Below are positions 32,328 through 41,864 of a stretch of 64,000 nucleotides of DNA, piece by piece (position 1 is the stretch's first letter; each line of letters opens with the position of its first letter). A program made the translations under genes and the position numbers. This DNA comes from Streptomyces sp. NBC_00704. GTDB taxonomy: Bacteria; Actinomycetota; Actinomycetes; Streptomycetales; Streptomycetaceae. Location of the stretch: contig NZ_CP109000.1 in assembly GCF_036226605.1 (NCBI RefSeq), positions 7,374,501 through 7,438,500 of the forward strand, in the 5' to 3' direction. Under the pieces are notes generated by a model that searched no databases, had not been told where the DNA came from, and saw only the letters and a list, made by a program, of their open reading frames with translations.

Positions 32328-33727
32328 GTGCCGCCGGCGTTCCTCGGTTCGCCGCGCTCCCCGCCCGTCGCCTCGCCCTCTGGTATGCCTGTGTCCCGCG
32401 CCCCCCGCCCCGTTCCCCCGTCCGCCGCGCCCCCGTCCCGCTCGCCGTGGCGGTCCCTGCGGCACCGCGGCATGCGCTGGTGGTCGCTGGCCAACCTCGT
32501 GTCCAACACCGGCACCTGGATGCAGCTCACCGTGCAGAACCTGCTCGTCCTCCAGGTGACCGGCTCCGCCGCCGCCACCGGCCTGTCCATGTCCGTCCAG
32601 GCCGCGCCCGCGCTGCTGGCGGGCGTGGCGGGCGGCGCGGCGGTCGACCGGCTGCCCCGCCGGGTCACGGCCACCGTCAGCCAGCTCCTGCTCGGCGCGG
32701 TCGCCTTCGCGACGGCCCTGCTGGTGGCGCTGGACCGGATCGACATGACGGCCCTGCTGGTGCTGGCCGCCGTCACCGGCACGATCGCCACCGTCGACGC
32801 GCCGGCCTGCGCCCTGCTCGGCAACGACCTCGTGCCGGCGGCGGACCTCCCCTCCGCGATCGGCGTGGGCGCACTGGTCCACAGCGCGGGCCGGCTCCTC
32901 GGGACCGCGCTGGCCGGGGTGACGTCGGCCTCCTGGGCAGCGGCGCCGCCTACGCCGCCAACGGACTGTCGTTCCTCTTCGTCGCCTCGGTGATCCCCTT
33001 CCTGCGGCCCGTGCACCGGCCGGCCGCCCAGGAACCCCGTCCCGCCGCCGGGCGGGCGCAGGGGCCGGACCAGCCGGAGATGACCGTGCGGGAGGGGCTC
33101 GCGTTCTTCGCCCGCCGGCCCCGGCTGGTGGCCCTCGCGGGCATCGCGGGCGTCAGCGCCGTCCTCGGCCGGAACTACGGCCTGACCCTCGCCGTACTGG
33201 TCACCGGGCCGCTCGCGCTCGGCGCGGGCTCGTTCGGCGCCGTCTCCACGGTCCTGGCCGTCGGCGGGATCGTGGGCGCCGTGCTGGGCGCCCGGCTGCG
33301 GCGGCCCTCCGTACGGCTGGTCGGCGTGCTGGCGGCCGTGGGCGCGGTTCTCCAGGCGGCGGCCGGACTGTCGCCCTCGCTGGCCGTCCTGCTCGTGCTC
33401 GTCCTGCCCATGGCGGCGGCCGAGTCCGTGTCCGAGACCGCCGGGACGACCGTCCTGCAGACCGACCCGCCGCCGCACCTGCGCGGGCGGGTCCTGGGCG
33501 TGTGGAGCGCCATCGGCACCGTGTGGGGCCTGGCGGGCCCGCCCGTGCTGGGCCTGCTCATGGAGGTCGCGGGAGCCCGCGGCGCGCTCGTGGGCGGCGG
33601 ACTGCTCGCCGCCGTGGCGATCACCGCGGCACTGGCCGTGCACGCACGGCGCACCCCGCCCGCGGTGACGGTGCCGTTCGGGCCGGGGGAGCTCGCCGGC
33701 CGCGAGGCGCTCGACACGGCCGCCTGA
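32328..33727 (+). pseudogene. MFS exporter (EntS-like MFS_3), interrupted by a frameshift near 32925-32940
   Basis: The N-terminal half (frame of 32328: RHRGMRWWSLANLVSNTGTW, VAGGAAVDRLPRR, GTALAGV) and the C-terminal half (frame of 32288: GLLGSGAAYAANGLSFLFVA, EGLAFFARRPRLVALAGI, RGRVLGVWSAIGTVWG) are each convincing parts of one 12-helix MFS transporter. The frames join at about 32930 (between ALAGV and GLLGSG). The total of 1400 nt is one base short of whole codons, so one nucleotide is missing relative to an intact gene. It is either an inactive gene or a base error in a G-rich stretch. Without it the product would be about 466 residues. Start candidates are GTG 32328 or ATG 32385. Confidence 0.82.
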
Positions 33728-33817
33728 CCGGCGCGGACACCGGTCCGGGGGCCGCGGCGGTCGCCCCGTCCGCCCGGCCCGTGCCGACGCCGGCCGCGGA
33801 CCCCGCCGCTCACCGCG

Positions 33818-33844
33818 GTGTTACGTGATCGCTCCAAGGGGTAC
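33818..33844 (+). promoter_or_regulatory. SigB-like promoter of the molybdopterin oxidoreductase gene
   Basis: GTGT (33818-33821), 17 bp, GGGTAC (33839-33844), 50 bp before the ATG. The spacer is one base longer than the usual 14-16, so this is a candidate only. Confidence 0.4.
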
Positions 33845-33894
33845 CGGGGGACGGTCGACGCGCAGGGCGTCGTCGGCGGTACCAGGAGGCTGGG

Positions 33895-36417
33895 ATGGAC
33901 GAAGCCCGCAAGGAAGAGCCCGCGACGGTCGCTTCGGTCGACCGGATCGAGAACCCGTGGGGCGGACGCACCCCCTACGACCGCCACCGCTCCTGGCCCC
34001 CGCGCGTGGACACCCATCTCGAAGCCGGCGTCGCACCGGACCAGGTGCAGCGGTGGGTCCAGGCCGCCTCGATCCTGCACTCCGACGGCGACGCCATGGA
34101 CGTCGCCGTCGCGGACGGCCGTATGGTGGGCGTGCGCGGCCGCGCGGACGACCGCGTCAACCGCGGCCGGCTCGGCCCCAAGGACCTGTTCGGCTGGCAG
34201 GCCAACGCGTCGCGGGACCGGCTGACCAGGCCGCTGATCCGCGAGGGCGGCCGCCTGGTGGAGTGCGACTGGGACACCGCGATGAACCGGATCGTGACCC
34301 GTTCGCGGGAGCTGCTGGAGGAACGCGGACCCGGCTCGATCGGCTTCTACACCTCCGGTCAGCTGTTCCTGGAGGAGTACTACACGCTGGCGGTCCTGGC
34401 CCGGGCGGGCATCGGCACCAACCACCTGGACGGCAACACCCGCCTGTGCACCGCGACCGCCGGCGAGGCGCTGAAGGAGTCCTTCGGCTGCGACGGCCAG
34501 CCCGGCTGCTACGACGACTTCGACCACGCCGACGTGATCGCGCTCTTCGGGCACAACATCGCCGAGACGCAGCCCGTGCAGTGGATGCGGCTGCTCGACC
34601 GTCTGGAGGGCGGCGACCCGCCCCGGCTGATCTGCGTCGACCCGCGCCCCACCCGCGTGGCCGGGCGCGCGGCCGTGCACCTCGCCCCGCGCGTCGGAAC
34701 CAACGTGGCCCTGCTCAACGCGCTCCTGCACGAGATCATCCGCACCGACCGGGTCGACCACGACTACATCGAGGCCCACACGGTCGGCTTCGAGGAGCTC
34801 GCGTCCCGCGTGAAGGAGTGCACCCCCGAGTGGGCCGCCGCCGTCTGCGACGTGCCCGCCGCCCGCATCGTCGAGGCCGCCGAGATCCTGGGCACGGCCG
34901 ACCGGCTGGTCTCCACGGTCCTCCAGGGCGTCTACCAGTCCCACCAGGCCACCGCCGCCGCCGTACAGGTCAACAACCTGCACCTGATCCGCGGCATGCT
35001 GGGGCGGCCGGGCGCCGGCGTGCTCCAGATGAACGGCCAGCCCACCGCGCAGAACACCCGCGAATGCGGCGCCGACGGCGACCTGCCGGGATTCCGCAAC
35101 TGGCAGAACGACAGCCACGTCGCCGACCTGGCCGAGGTGTGGAACGTCGAGCCCGACACCATCCCGCACTACGCCCCGCCGACCCACGCGATGCAGATCT
35201 TCCGCTACGCCGAGCAGGGCTCGATCCGCATGCTGTGGATCAGCGGCACCAACCCCGCGGTGTCGCTGCCCGAGCTGTCCCGGATCCGCTCGGTCCTGCG
35301 GCAGGAGCGCCTCTTCGTGGTCGTGCAGGACCTGTTCCGCACCGAGACCGCCCAGCTCGCCGACGTGGTGCTGCCCGCCGCCACCTGGGCCGAGAAGACC
35401 GGCACCGCCACCAACGCCGACCGCACCGTGCACCTGTCCGGCAAGGCCGTCGAACCGCCCGGCGAGGCCCGCCCGGACCTGGACGTCTTCCTCGACTACG
35501 CAGCCCGCATGGACTTCCGCGACAAGGACGGCGGCCCGCTGATCACCTGGCACGACCCGGAGTCGGCCTTCGAGGCGTGGAAACGGTGCAGCGCCGGCCG
35601 GCCGTGCGACTACACCGGCATCACCTACGACAAGCTGCGCGACGCCGGCGGCGTGCAGTGGCCGTGCAACGAGCAGGCCCCCGACGGCACGCCACGCCTC
35701 TACACCGACGGCATCACCTGGGCGCACCCCGACGTCTGCGAGAGCTACGGCAAGGACCTGGAGACCGGCGCCTCGGACGAGCCCGTCGAGTACCGCTCCC
35801 TCAACCCGGACGGCAAGGCCGTGATCAGGGCGGCCGCCTACAGCCCCCCGCACGAGACGCCCGACGCGGACCACCCCTTCCAGCTGACCACCGGCCGCAC
35901 CCTCTACCACTTCCACACGCGCACCAAGACGGGCCGGGCGCCCCAGCTGAACGCGGCCGCCCCCGACGTGTGGGTGGAGGCGTCCGCCGCGGACGCGGAC
36001 GACCTCGGACTGGCCGAAGGAGACCTGGTCGAGGTCGGCACCCCCCGCGGCGCCCTGCGCGGCCGGCTGCGCGTCACCGGCATCCGGCCGGGCCTGCTGT
36101 TCGTGCCCTTCCACTACGGATACTGGGACACCGCGGCGGGCGAGGGCCCGAGCGCCGGGCAACCCGGGCGCGCGGCCAACGAGACGACCGTCACCGACTG
36201 GGACCCGGCCTCCAAACAGCCCCTGTTCAAGACCGCCGCCGCCTCACTGCGCCTGGTGGAACGCGCCGGCGGACGCCCCGCGCCCGCCCCGACCACCACG
36301 GCCTCGGCCCCCGCCCGCGCCGACGCGGCGCCGCCCACGGTCGGCGGCGCGGCCGCCCTCGCCACGGAGACGGCCGACGTGACCCCCGGCACCACCAGTG
36401 GAAGGGGCAACCGGTGA
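33895..36417 (+). CDS. Molybdopterin-dependent oxidoreductase lacking the N-terminal [4Fe-4S] cysteines
   Basis: 840 residues with the order of the formate dehydrogenase/nitrate reductase alpha family: N-terminal region, molybdopterin domain (about 105-560: GWQANASRDRLTRPL, YTSGQLFLEEYY, HLDGNTRLC, GHNIAETQP, CVDPRPTR, MLWISGTNP, LADVVLPAATWAEKTGT), and the C-terminal dinucleotide-binding barrel (about 660-790: TGRTLYHFHTRTKTGR, VPFHYGYW). The probable Mo ligand Cys is in NTRLC. Where relatives have CxxCxxxC, this protein reads SILHSDGD, so no cluster can form there. A Pro/Ala-rich tail follows. The stop overlaps the next start (GTGA). Substrate unknown. Confidence 0.85.
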   Translation: MDEARKEEPATVASVDRIENPWGGRTPYDRHRSWPPRVDTHLEAGVAPDQVQRWVQAASILHSDGDAMDVAVADGRMVGVRGRADDRVNRGRLGPKDLFGWQANASRDRLTRPLIREGGRLVECDWDTAMNRIVTRSRELLEERGPGSIGFYTSGQLFLEEYYTLAVLARAGIGTNHLDGNTRLCTATAGEALKESFGCDGQPGCYDDFDHADVIALFGHNIAETQPVQWMRLLDRLEGGDPPRLICVDPRPTRVAGRAAVHLAPRVGTNVALLNALLHEIIRTDRVDHDYIEAHTVGFEELASRVKECTPEWAAAVCDVPAARIVEAAEILGTADRLVSTVLQGVYQSHQATAAAVQVNNLHLIRGMLGRPGAGVLQMNGQPTAQNTRECGADGDLPGFRNWQNDSHVADLAEVWNVEPDTIPHYAPPTHAMQIFRYAEQGSIRMLWISGTNPAVSLPELSRIRSVLRQERLFVVVQDLFRTETAQLADVVLPAATWAEKTGTATNADRTVHLSGKAVEPPGEARPDLDVFLDYAARMDFRDKDGGPLITWHDPESAFEAWKRCSAGRPCDYTGITYDKLRDAGGVQWPCNEQAPDGTPRLYTDGITWAHPDVCESYGKDLETGASDEPVEYRSLNPDGKAVIRAAAYSPPHETPDADHPFQLTTGRTLYHFHTRTKTGRAPQLNAAAPDVWVEASAADADDLGLAEGDLVEVGTPRGALRGRLRVTGIRPGLLFVPFHYGYWDTAAGEGPSAGQPGRAANETTVTDWDPASKQPLFKTAAASLRLVERAGGRPAPAPTTTASAPARADAAPPTVGGAAALATETADVTPGTTSGRGNR

Positions 36418-36905
36418 ACGGCGTCAACCTCACCCTGCGCACCCTGCACCACGGCGAGAAGCACCTCGCCGGGCAGCTCACCGCGGCGGCCGAACGCCAC
36501 CGCACCGAGCACGAGATCCACCATGTCGCCACCGACCTCGCCGCCTGGTCGCGCGAACACGTCGCCCGCCTGTCCGAGGCCGCCGACGGCCGGGGGATCC
36601 ATCTGAGCGGCTCCTCCGGGGCGTCCACGGCCGGCGTCCTGTCCGCCCTGCGCGAGAAGACGGCCGAGGCCATGGCCCACCGGCCCGAGCCCGGCCTGCT
36701 GCTCCTGCGCGACCTGCGGGAGCTCCACCTCGGCGCGGCGGAGAACTCCCTGCACTGGGAGATGCTCGCGCAGGCCGCACAGGCGGGCCGGGACGCGGAT
36801 CTGCTGGCCCTCGTCTCGCAGTGCCACCCGCAGACCCTGCGCCAGATGCGTTGGACCAACACCATGATCAAGAACCTCGCCCCGCAGATCCTCACGAGCC
36901 TGTGA
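36414..36905 (+). CDS. Helical-bundle partner protein of the molybdopterin oxidoreductase
   Basis: 163 residues, rich in His/Glu/Leu: HHGEKHLAGQL, HRTEHEIHHVATDLAAW, LRELHLGAAENSLHWEMLAQAA, CHPQTLRQMRWTNTMIKNLAPQ. Four long amphipathic helices with EH and HxxE pairs are predicted, reminiscent of ferritin-like YciE/DUF892 proteins, but I cannot prove a metal site. GTG 36414 overlaps the oxidoreductase stop, so the proteins are made together and may form a complex or an electron-transfer/chaperone pair. No assigned function. Confidence 0.7.
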   Translation: MNGVNLTLRTLHHGEKHLAGQLTAAAERHRTEHEIHHVATDLAAWSREHVARLSEAADGRGIHLSGSSGASTAGVLSALREKTAEAMAHRPEPGLLLLRDLRELHLGAAENSLHWEMLAQAAQAGRDADLLALVSQCHPQTLRQMRWTNTMIKNLAPQILTSL

Positions 36906-37057
36906 CGAGCCTGTGAAGGCAGGCGTCCTGGCGGTGCCCGGATCCTGCCGCGGTCCGGCGCCGAGTCCGGTGATCACCTCCCGCTGGTCACCTGCCGGGG
37001 TGACACGCCGCTGATCGCACCGCTCGCCCGGCCGTCACCGCACCGCTCGGGCAGCCG

Positions 37058-37528
37058 TCACCGCGGCGGCCGCCGCCCGGCGGCGTTCTCGCGGCTCATC
37101 GGCCCCCACGAGCCGCGCTGTCCGCGGATGACCCGGTCCGCCTCCGCGATCACCCGCCGGTCGATCCAGCCCAGCGGCCGGACGTCGACCACCAGCGGCT
37201 CGTTGTCGGGCCCGCGGCCGGTCTCGCGCGCCGTCAGCACCCAGGGGCGGGTCCGGGCGTCCTTGATCCGCGGCAGGTGCGAATAGTCGTACAGGCGCCG
37301 GGCCACCCACACGCGGGCGGGCCGGTCGCCCCACCACTCCTCGACGTCCAGCGTGTTCGCGGAGAGCCCGGGCATCGGCACGCCGGTCAACTCGTCCGTG
37401 CTGGACTCCGAGGCCAGGTCGCGTGCGGGGCCCAGCGACCAGCGCACGTACAGGCCGCGCCGGGCGGTGACCAGCTCGGTCAGCTCGTCCAGTGAGGTGT
37501 AGACGGGCATCGACGGGGTGCCTGGCAT
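37058..37528 (-). CDS. DUF6098-family protein
   Basis: 156 residues from the ATG at 37528 (an internal ATG at 37510 is an alternative). It begins with VYTSLDELTELVTARRGLYVRWS and contains GLSANTLDVEEWWGDRPARVW, a pattern I recognise from DUF6098 proteins of Streptomyces. It is short, acidic-aromatic and without signal peptide or membrane segment. It is divergent from the HemK-like methylase and convergent with the oxidoreductase operon. Function unknown. Confidence 0.75.
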   Translation of the reverse strand: MPGTPSMPVYTSLDELTELVTARRGLYVRWSLGPARDLASESSTDELTGVPMPGLSANTLDVEEWWGDRPARVWVARRLYDYSHLPRIKDARTRPWVLTARETGRGPDNEPLVVDVRPLGWIDRRVIAEADRVIRGQRGSWGPMSRENAAGRRPPR

Positions 37529-37714
37529 GGGTCCGGCCGTCCTGTTCGCTCGGTGGGTGGTGCGCGCTGTCACCAGGTCCCCACACGCGCCGTTCCTCAC
37601 ACCCGATCGCCTGGTGGGACGAGAGAGGCGTGTGTGGAGAGCCTGTGCCTGGGCACCCAGTGTTTCGGAAAGCCGCGCCCCGTCATGAGGGCGCCCTGCG
37701 GAACGGAGAGTGCG

Positions 37715-38398
37715 ATGACGGCGGATGCATGGGCGCCTCAGTCCGAGGTTCCGGCGTTCACCCCGCCCGGCGTGTACGCCCCTCAGTGGGACACCAGGCT
37801 GCTGACGCGCGCCCTGTCCCGCGAGGACATCGGCGCGGCCACCGAGGTGCTGGACCTGGGGACGGGCTCGGGAGCCCTCGCCGTGCAGGCCGCGCGGCTC
37901 GGCGCGCGGGTGACCGCGGTGGACATCTCGCGGCTCGCCGTGCTGACCGCGCGGATCAACGCCCTGATGGCCGGCCAGCGGGTCCGTTTTCGCCGCGGCG
38001 ACCTCACGACCGCCGTGCCGGGCCGCTCGTACGACCTCGTGGTGAGCAATCCGCCGTACGTGCCGTCGCCCGACGTGACGCTGCCGCGGCGCGGCATCGC
38101 CCGCGCGTGGGACGCGGGCCGGGACGGCCGCGCGTTCATCGACCGGATCTGCGCGGAGGCGCCCTCGGTCCTGAACCCCGGGGGCGCTCTGCTGCTCGTC
38201 CACTCCAGCCTGTGCGGCACCGACGCCACCCTGGAACGACTGGCCGACGCGGGGCTGACCGCCACGGTCACCGACCGGGCCGCCGTGCCCTACGGGCCCG
38301 TGCTGCGCTCCCGGCGGCGGTGGCTCGTCCAGCAGGGCCTGCTGGACGGCGACGAGGACCGCGAGGAACTGGTCGTCGTCCGCGCCGAACGCGCCTGA
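37715..38398 (+). CDS. HemK2/MTQ2-type putative protein or small-molecule methyltransferase
   Basis: 227 residues. SAM motif I (VLDLGTGSGALAVQAA), an acidic strand (VTAVDISRLAVLTARIN) and the catalytic NPPYVPSP motif (VVSNPPYVPS) of N-glutamine/adenine methyltransferases are present. ATG 37715 follows GGAGAG. MTQ2/HemK2 enzymes methylate glutamine in release factors, but many actinobacterial copies have unknown targets, so the exact substrate is open. The gene stands in the stress island before the SDR gene. Confidence 0.85.
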   Translation: MTADAWAPQSEVPAFTPPGVYAPQWDTRLLTRALSREDIGAATEVLDLGTGSGALAVQAARLGARVTAVDISRLAVLTARINALMAGQRVRFRRGDLTTAVPGRSYDLVVSNPPYVPSPDVTLPRRGIARAWDAGRDGRAFIDRICAEAPSVLNPGGALLLVHSSLCGTDATLERLADAGLTATVTDRAAVPYGPVLRSRRRWLVQQGLLDGDEDREELVVVRAERA

Positions 38399-38464
38399 GC
38401 GGGCGACCCCGCCCGTGACCCGTCCGGAGCACGCGGAGAACGCGCCCCGGAGCATGCCGGAAGA

Positions 38465-38540
38465 AGACCGAGCGACCGAAGACCGAAGACCGAAGACCGA
38501 GGGCCGAGAACCGAGGACCGAGGGCCGAGGACCGAGGAGG
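38465..38540 (+). repeat. Heptameric minisatellite (GACCGAA/GACCGAG) before the SDR gene
   Basis: About ten degenerate copies of the 7-mer GACCGAR run from 38465 to the start codon region; the last copies include the AGGAGG ribosome binding site (38535-38540) of the next gene, and the motif GACCGAG recurs inside its first codons. Confidence 0.75.
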
Positions 38541-38548
38541 GAACAGAC

Positions 38549-39421
38549 GTGACCGAGGACCCCACCAGCAAGCATCCCCGCCCCGACTTCCCGGACCAGG
38601 AGCAGGAGCATCCCGGCTGGACCGGCCCCATGGACCCGCCGCCCGACCACGGCGAGGAGTCCTACGAGGGCAGCGGACTGCTGCGCGACCACAAAGCGGT
38701 CGTGACCGGCGGCGACTCCGGCATCGGCCGGGCGGTGGCGCTCGCGTTCGCCCGGGAGGGCGCCGACGTGCTGTTCACCCACCTGCCCGAGGAGGAGAAG
38801 GACGCGCGGGAGACCGCCGCCCTGGTCGAGGGCGCGGGCCGCCGGGCCGTCGCGGTGGCCTGCGACATCCGCTCGGAGGACGAGTGCCGGGCGCTGGTGG
38901 ACCGGGCCGTGGAGGAGTTCGGGCGCATCGACGTCCTCGTCAACAACGCCGCCTACCAGATGTCGCAGCCCGACGGCATCGGCGCCATCTCGACGGAGCA
39001 GTTCGACCGCGTCGTACGGACGAACCTGTACGGCATGTTCTGGCTGTGCAAGATGGCGCTGCCGCACATCCCCGCCGGCGGCTCGATCATCAACACCACG
39101 TCGGTGCAGGCCTACAAGCCCAGCCCGCACCTGCTGGACTACGCGATGACCAAGGGAGCCATCGTGACGTTCACCCAGGGGCTCGCGCAGATGGTGGCCG
39201 GGGACGGCGTCCGGGTCAACGCGGTCGCGCCGGGCCCGGTGTGGACGCCGCTCATTCCGGCGACGATGCCGGACACGTCCGCGTTCGGCAAGCAGTCCCC
39301 GCTGGGACGCCCCGCCCAGCCGGCCGAGATGGCGCCCGCCTACGTCTTCCTCGCCTCCTCGCGGGCGAGCTTCATCACGGCGGAGATCCTCAACGCCACC
39401 GGGGGCACCCCCCTGCCGTGA
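38549..39421 (+). CDS. SDR-family oxidoreductase (YghA/GsiB-type stress dehydrogenase)
   Basis: 290 residues. A Pro-rich 45-residue N-terminal extension (PDFPDQEQEHPGWTGPMDPP) is characteristic of the Gsp39/YghA group. The Rossmann motif TGGDSGIGRAVALAFA, NNAAYQ (NNAG-like), the catalytic Ser (NTTSVQ) and YAMTK (Tyr and Lys), and APGPVWTPL complete a classical SDR. These proteins are induced by osmotic and ethanol stress in bacilli. The GTG start follows AGGAGGGAACAGAC. It probably acts on aldehyde or polyol substrates; the exact one is unknown. Confidence 0.88.
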   Translation: MTEDPTSKHPRPDFPDQEQEHPGWTGPMDPPPDHGEESYEGSGLLRDHKAVVTGGDSGIGRAVALAFAREGADVLFTHLPEEEKDARETAALVEGAGRRAVAVACDIRSEDECRALVDRAVEEFGRIDVLVNNAAYQMSQPDGIGAISTEQFDRVVRTNLYGMFWLCKMALPHIPAGGSIINTTSVQAYKPSPHLLDYAMTKGAIVTFTQGLAQMVAGDGVRVNAVAPGPVWTPLIPATMPDTSAFGKQSPLGRPAQPAEMAPAYVFLASSRASFITAEILNATGGTPLP

Positions 39422-39651
39422 CAGGGCGACCGCCCGCGCGGCGGCCGAGGCAGGCCGCCCGGCGCCCCGCCCGGCGCCCCGCCCGGCCCGGACGCCCGTG
39501 CCGGACGGCGTGCCGACCGCCTGCCGCGGGCGTAGCGTCCCTGTAGGGGCGGGGACCGGGCACGCCCGGCGGGCCCGTTCGCGCACCGAGGGGAGCGCGG
39601 GGCCGGCGCCGGCCCTCCGGGACCTCCCCCTCCCGAAGCTGGAGGTGCCTC

Positions 39652-41778
39652 GTGACCAGCGCGGCCGGTCCGGCCGTCGGCGACGGCGAGCTGGACGCCG
39701 AGTTCGCGGAGACGGTGCGTCGCACCGGCGCGTCCATCGGCGCCCTGTTCCTCCTCGAGCCCGGCGGGCGGCTGCTGCGCCTCGGCCTGTTGTGCGGGGC
39801 GCCGGCCGAGTTCGCCGCGCCGTGGACGCACGTCTCCATGGCCGCTCCCGCGCCGGTCGCCGAGGCGGTCCGCGAAGACCGGATGGTGTGGGTGGGCAGC
39901 CAGGAGCAGATGGCCCGCTCCTACCCGCGCACCGCGATGGTGCTGCCCTTCCCGCTGGCGTTGGTCGCGGCGCCGGTCACGGGCGGCCGCCGCTGGGGCT
40001 CGCTGCTGCTGATCTGGCCGGCCTCCCGGCCGCCGTACATGACCGCGCGGGAGAGGGGCAACATCGCGTCCGGCTGCGGGCGGCTGGCCCGGCTGCTGGA
40101 CGACGCCGACGCGCACGGCCGCAGCCCGGCCGCCCGCGGCCCGGCCGACGGCGACCGGCCGCGCGTGGTGACCGCCGGGACCGGCAGCCCGGGCGGCCCG
40201 GCGATGGCCGCCGCCGACTTCGCCGAGCGCCTGCCCGGCGGCAGCTGCTCGCTGGACCTGGAAGGACGCCTCACCTACCTCAGCTCCGGCGCCTGCGAAC
40301 TGCTGGGCTGCGACGCCGGACTGCTGCTCGGTACACTGCCGTGGCAGTCCCTGCGCTGGCTCGACGACCCGACCTACGAGGACCGCTACCGGGCGGCGGT
40401 GATCAGCCGTGAGCCCGTCTCGTTCACCGTGTGCCGCCCGCCGGGCCACTGGCTCGACATCCACCTGTATCCCGACGCCAGCGGCATCAGCGCCCGCATC
40501 CTGCCCAGCGGTGAGCAGCCCCCGGCCCCCGCGGAGCCCGTCCGCTCCTCGCGCTCCGTGGCGCCGGCCCGCGCCGGACGGCTGTACCAGCTCACGCACC
40601 TGGCGGCCGCCCTCACCGAGGTCGTCGGCGTCCAGGACGTCATCGACCTGGTCGCGGACCAGATCATGCCCGCCTTCGGCGCGCAGGGGCTGGTGCTGTC
40701 CCGGGCCGACGCCGGCCGGCTGCGGATCACCGGCCACCGCGGTTACAGCCGGGAGACCGTCGAGCGTCTCGACGGCCTGCCGCTCGACACCGACTTCACA
40801 CCGGCCGGCCGGGCCCTGAGCAGCGGCATTCCCGCGTTCTTCGCCGATCCCGGGGAGATGCGGCGCATCTACCCCGAGGCGCCGCTGGTCAGCGGCAAGC
40901 AGGCCTGGGCGTTCCTGCCGCTGATCATCTCCGGACGTCCCGTGGGCTGCTGCGTCCTGTCCTACGACCGGCCGCACGCGTTCCCGTCCGAGGAACGGGC
41001 CGTCCTGACGTCCCTCGCCGGGCTGGTCGCCCAGGCCCTGGACCGGGCCAGCCTCTACGACACCAAGCTGGAGCTGGCCCACGGCCTCCAGCAGGCCCTG
41101 CTCCCGCGCACCCTTCCCCAGCTTGCCGGTCTGCGGGTCGCGGCCCGCTATGTGCCCGCCACCCGGGGCATGGACATCGGCGGGGACTTCTACGACCTGA
41201 TCCGGCTCGGCGACACGGCGGCCGCCGCGGTCATCGGCGACGTACAGGGGCACAACGTGGCCGCCGCCGCCCTGATGGGGCAGGTGCGCACCGGCGTCTA
41301 CGCCCACGCCACCCTGGGCGCGTCACCGGACCAGGTGCTCGCCCGGACCAACCGGCTGCTCACCGACCTCGCGCCCGACCTGTTCACCAGCTGCCTCTAC
41401 GCCCACCTGGACCTGGCCCGCGGCCGCGTGAGCCTCGCCGGCGCCGGGCATCCGCCGCCCCTGCTCCGCCTCGCCGACGGCGCCACCGCGCCGGTCGGCC
41501 TGGTCCCGGGCCCTCTCCTCGGCATCGATCCCGACGCCGTCTTCCCCGTCACCGAGTTCCCGATCCCCCCGGGCTCGACGCTGGCCTTCTACACCGACGG
41601 CCTGGTCGAGACGCCGGGCGTCGACCTCGACGACTCCATCGCCGAACTGGCACGGCTGCTCGGCTCGGCGGACGACCGTGACCTGGAACTGCTCATCGAC
41701 CACCTGCTGAGGAAGGGCAAGGCGGTCGGACAGCGCACCGACGACATCGCGCTCCTTCTGCTCCAGCCGGACCGATGA
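39652..41778 (+). CDS. GAF-PAS-GAF-SpoIIE serine phosphatase
   Basis: 708 residues. The N-terminal ~160 residues look like a GAF domain, followed by a PAS-like domain (about 190-285: LDLEGRLTYLSSGACELLG), a second GAF (about 305-470: LADQIM-type, FLPLIISGRPVGCCVLSY) and a SpoIIE phosphatase (about 490-705: GGDFYDLIRL, IGDVQGHNVAAAALMG, GAGHPPPLL, YTDGLVETPG, TDDIALLLL). GTG 39652 is preceded by GGAGGTGCCTC, fixing the start. As a large cytoplasmic sensor, it should dephosphorylate a STAS protein in response to a small-molecule or redox signal. Its stop overlaps an ATG (ATGA) in the SPW frame. Confidence 0.9.
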   Translation: MTSAAGPAVGDGELDAEFAETVRRTGASIGALFLLEPGGRLLRLGLLCGAPAEFAAPWTHVSMAAPAPVAEAVREDRMVWVGSQEQMARSYPRTAMVLPFPLALVAAPVTGGRRWGSLLLIWPASRPPYMTARERGNIASGCGRLARLLDDADAHGRSPAARGPADGDRPRVVTAGTGSPGGPAMAAADFAERLPGGSCSLDLEGRLTYLSSGACELLGCDAGLLLGTLPWQSLRWLDDPTYEDRYRAAVISREPVSFTVCRPPGHWLDIHLYPDASGISARILPSGEQPPAPAEPVRSSRSVAPARAGRLYQLTHLAAALTEVVGVQDVIDLVADQIMPAFGAQGLVLSRADAGRLRITGHRGYSRETVERLDGLPLDTDFTPAGRALSSGIPAFFADPGEMRRIYPEAPLVSGKQAWAFLPLIISGRPVGCCVLSYDRPHAFPSEERAVLTSLAGLVAQALDRASLYDTKLELAHGLQQALLPRTLPQLAGLRVAARYVPATRGMDIGGDFYDLIRLGDTAAAAVIGDVQGHNVAAAALMGQVRTGVYAHATLGASPDQVLARTNRLLTDLAPDLFTSCLYAHLDLARGRVSLAGAGHPPPLLRLADGATAPVGLVPGPLLGIDPDAVFPVTEFPIPPGSTLAFYTDGLVETPGVDLDDSIAELARLLGSADDRDLELLIDHLLRKGKAVGQRTDDIALLLLQPDR

Positions 41779-41792
41779 ATGGGCGTGGGGAC

Positions 41793-41819
41793 GATTGGAG
41801 CGACCGGAGTCGGGGGTAC
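41793..41819 (+). promoter_or_regulatory. SigB-like promoter of the SPW-repeat gene
   Basis: GATT (41793-41796), 17 bp, GGGTAC (41814-41819). The -10 hexamer is exact; the spacer is one base long. The GTG is 45 bp downstream. Confidence 0.4.
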
Positions 41820-41864
41820 CCGTGGGCCGCACAGACCGCCCGAAGCCACTCGGAGGTGATCGGA

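Noticed and set aside
30599..33643. Long minus-strand frame opposite the MFS and phosphatase genes
   Set aside because: Antisense shadow, with a composition typical of spurious high-GC frames.
38440..38560. Heptamer repeats considered as a CRISPR array
   Set aside because: Units of seven bases without spacers; no cas gene.
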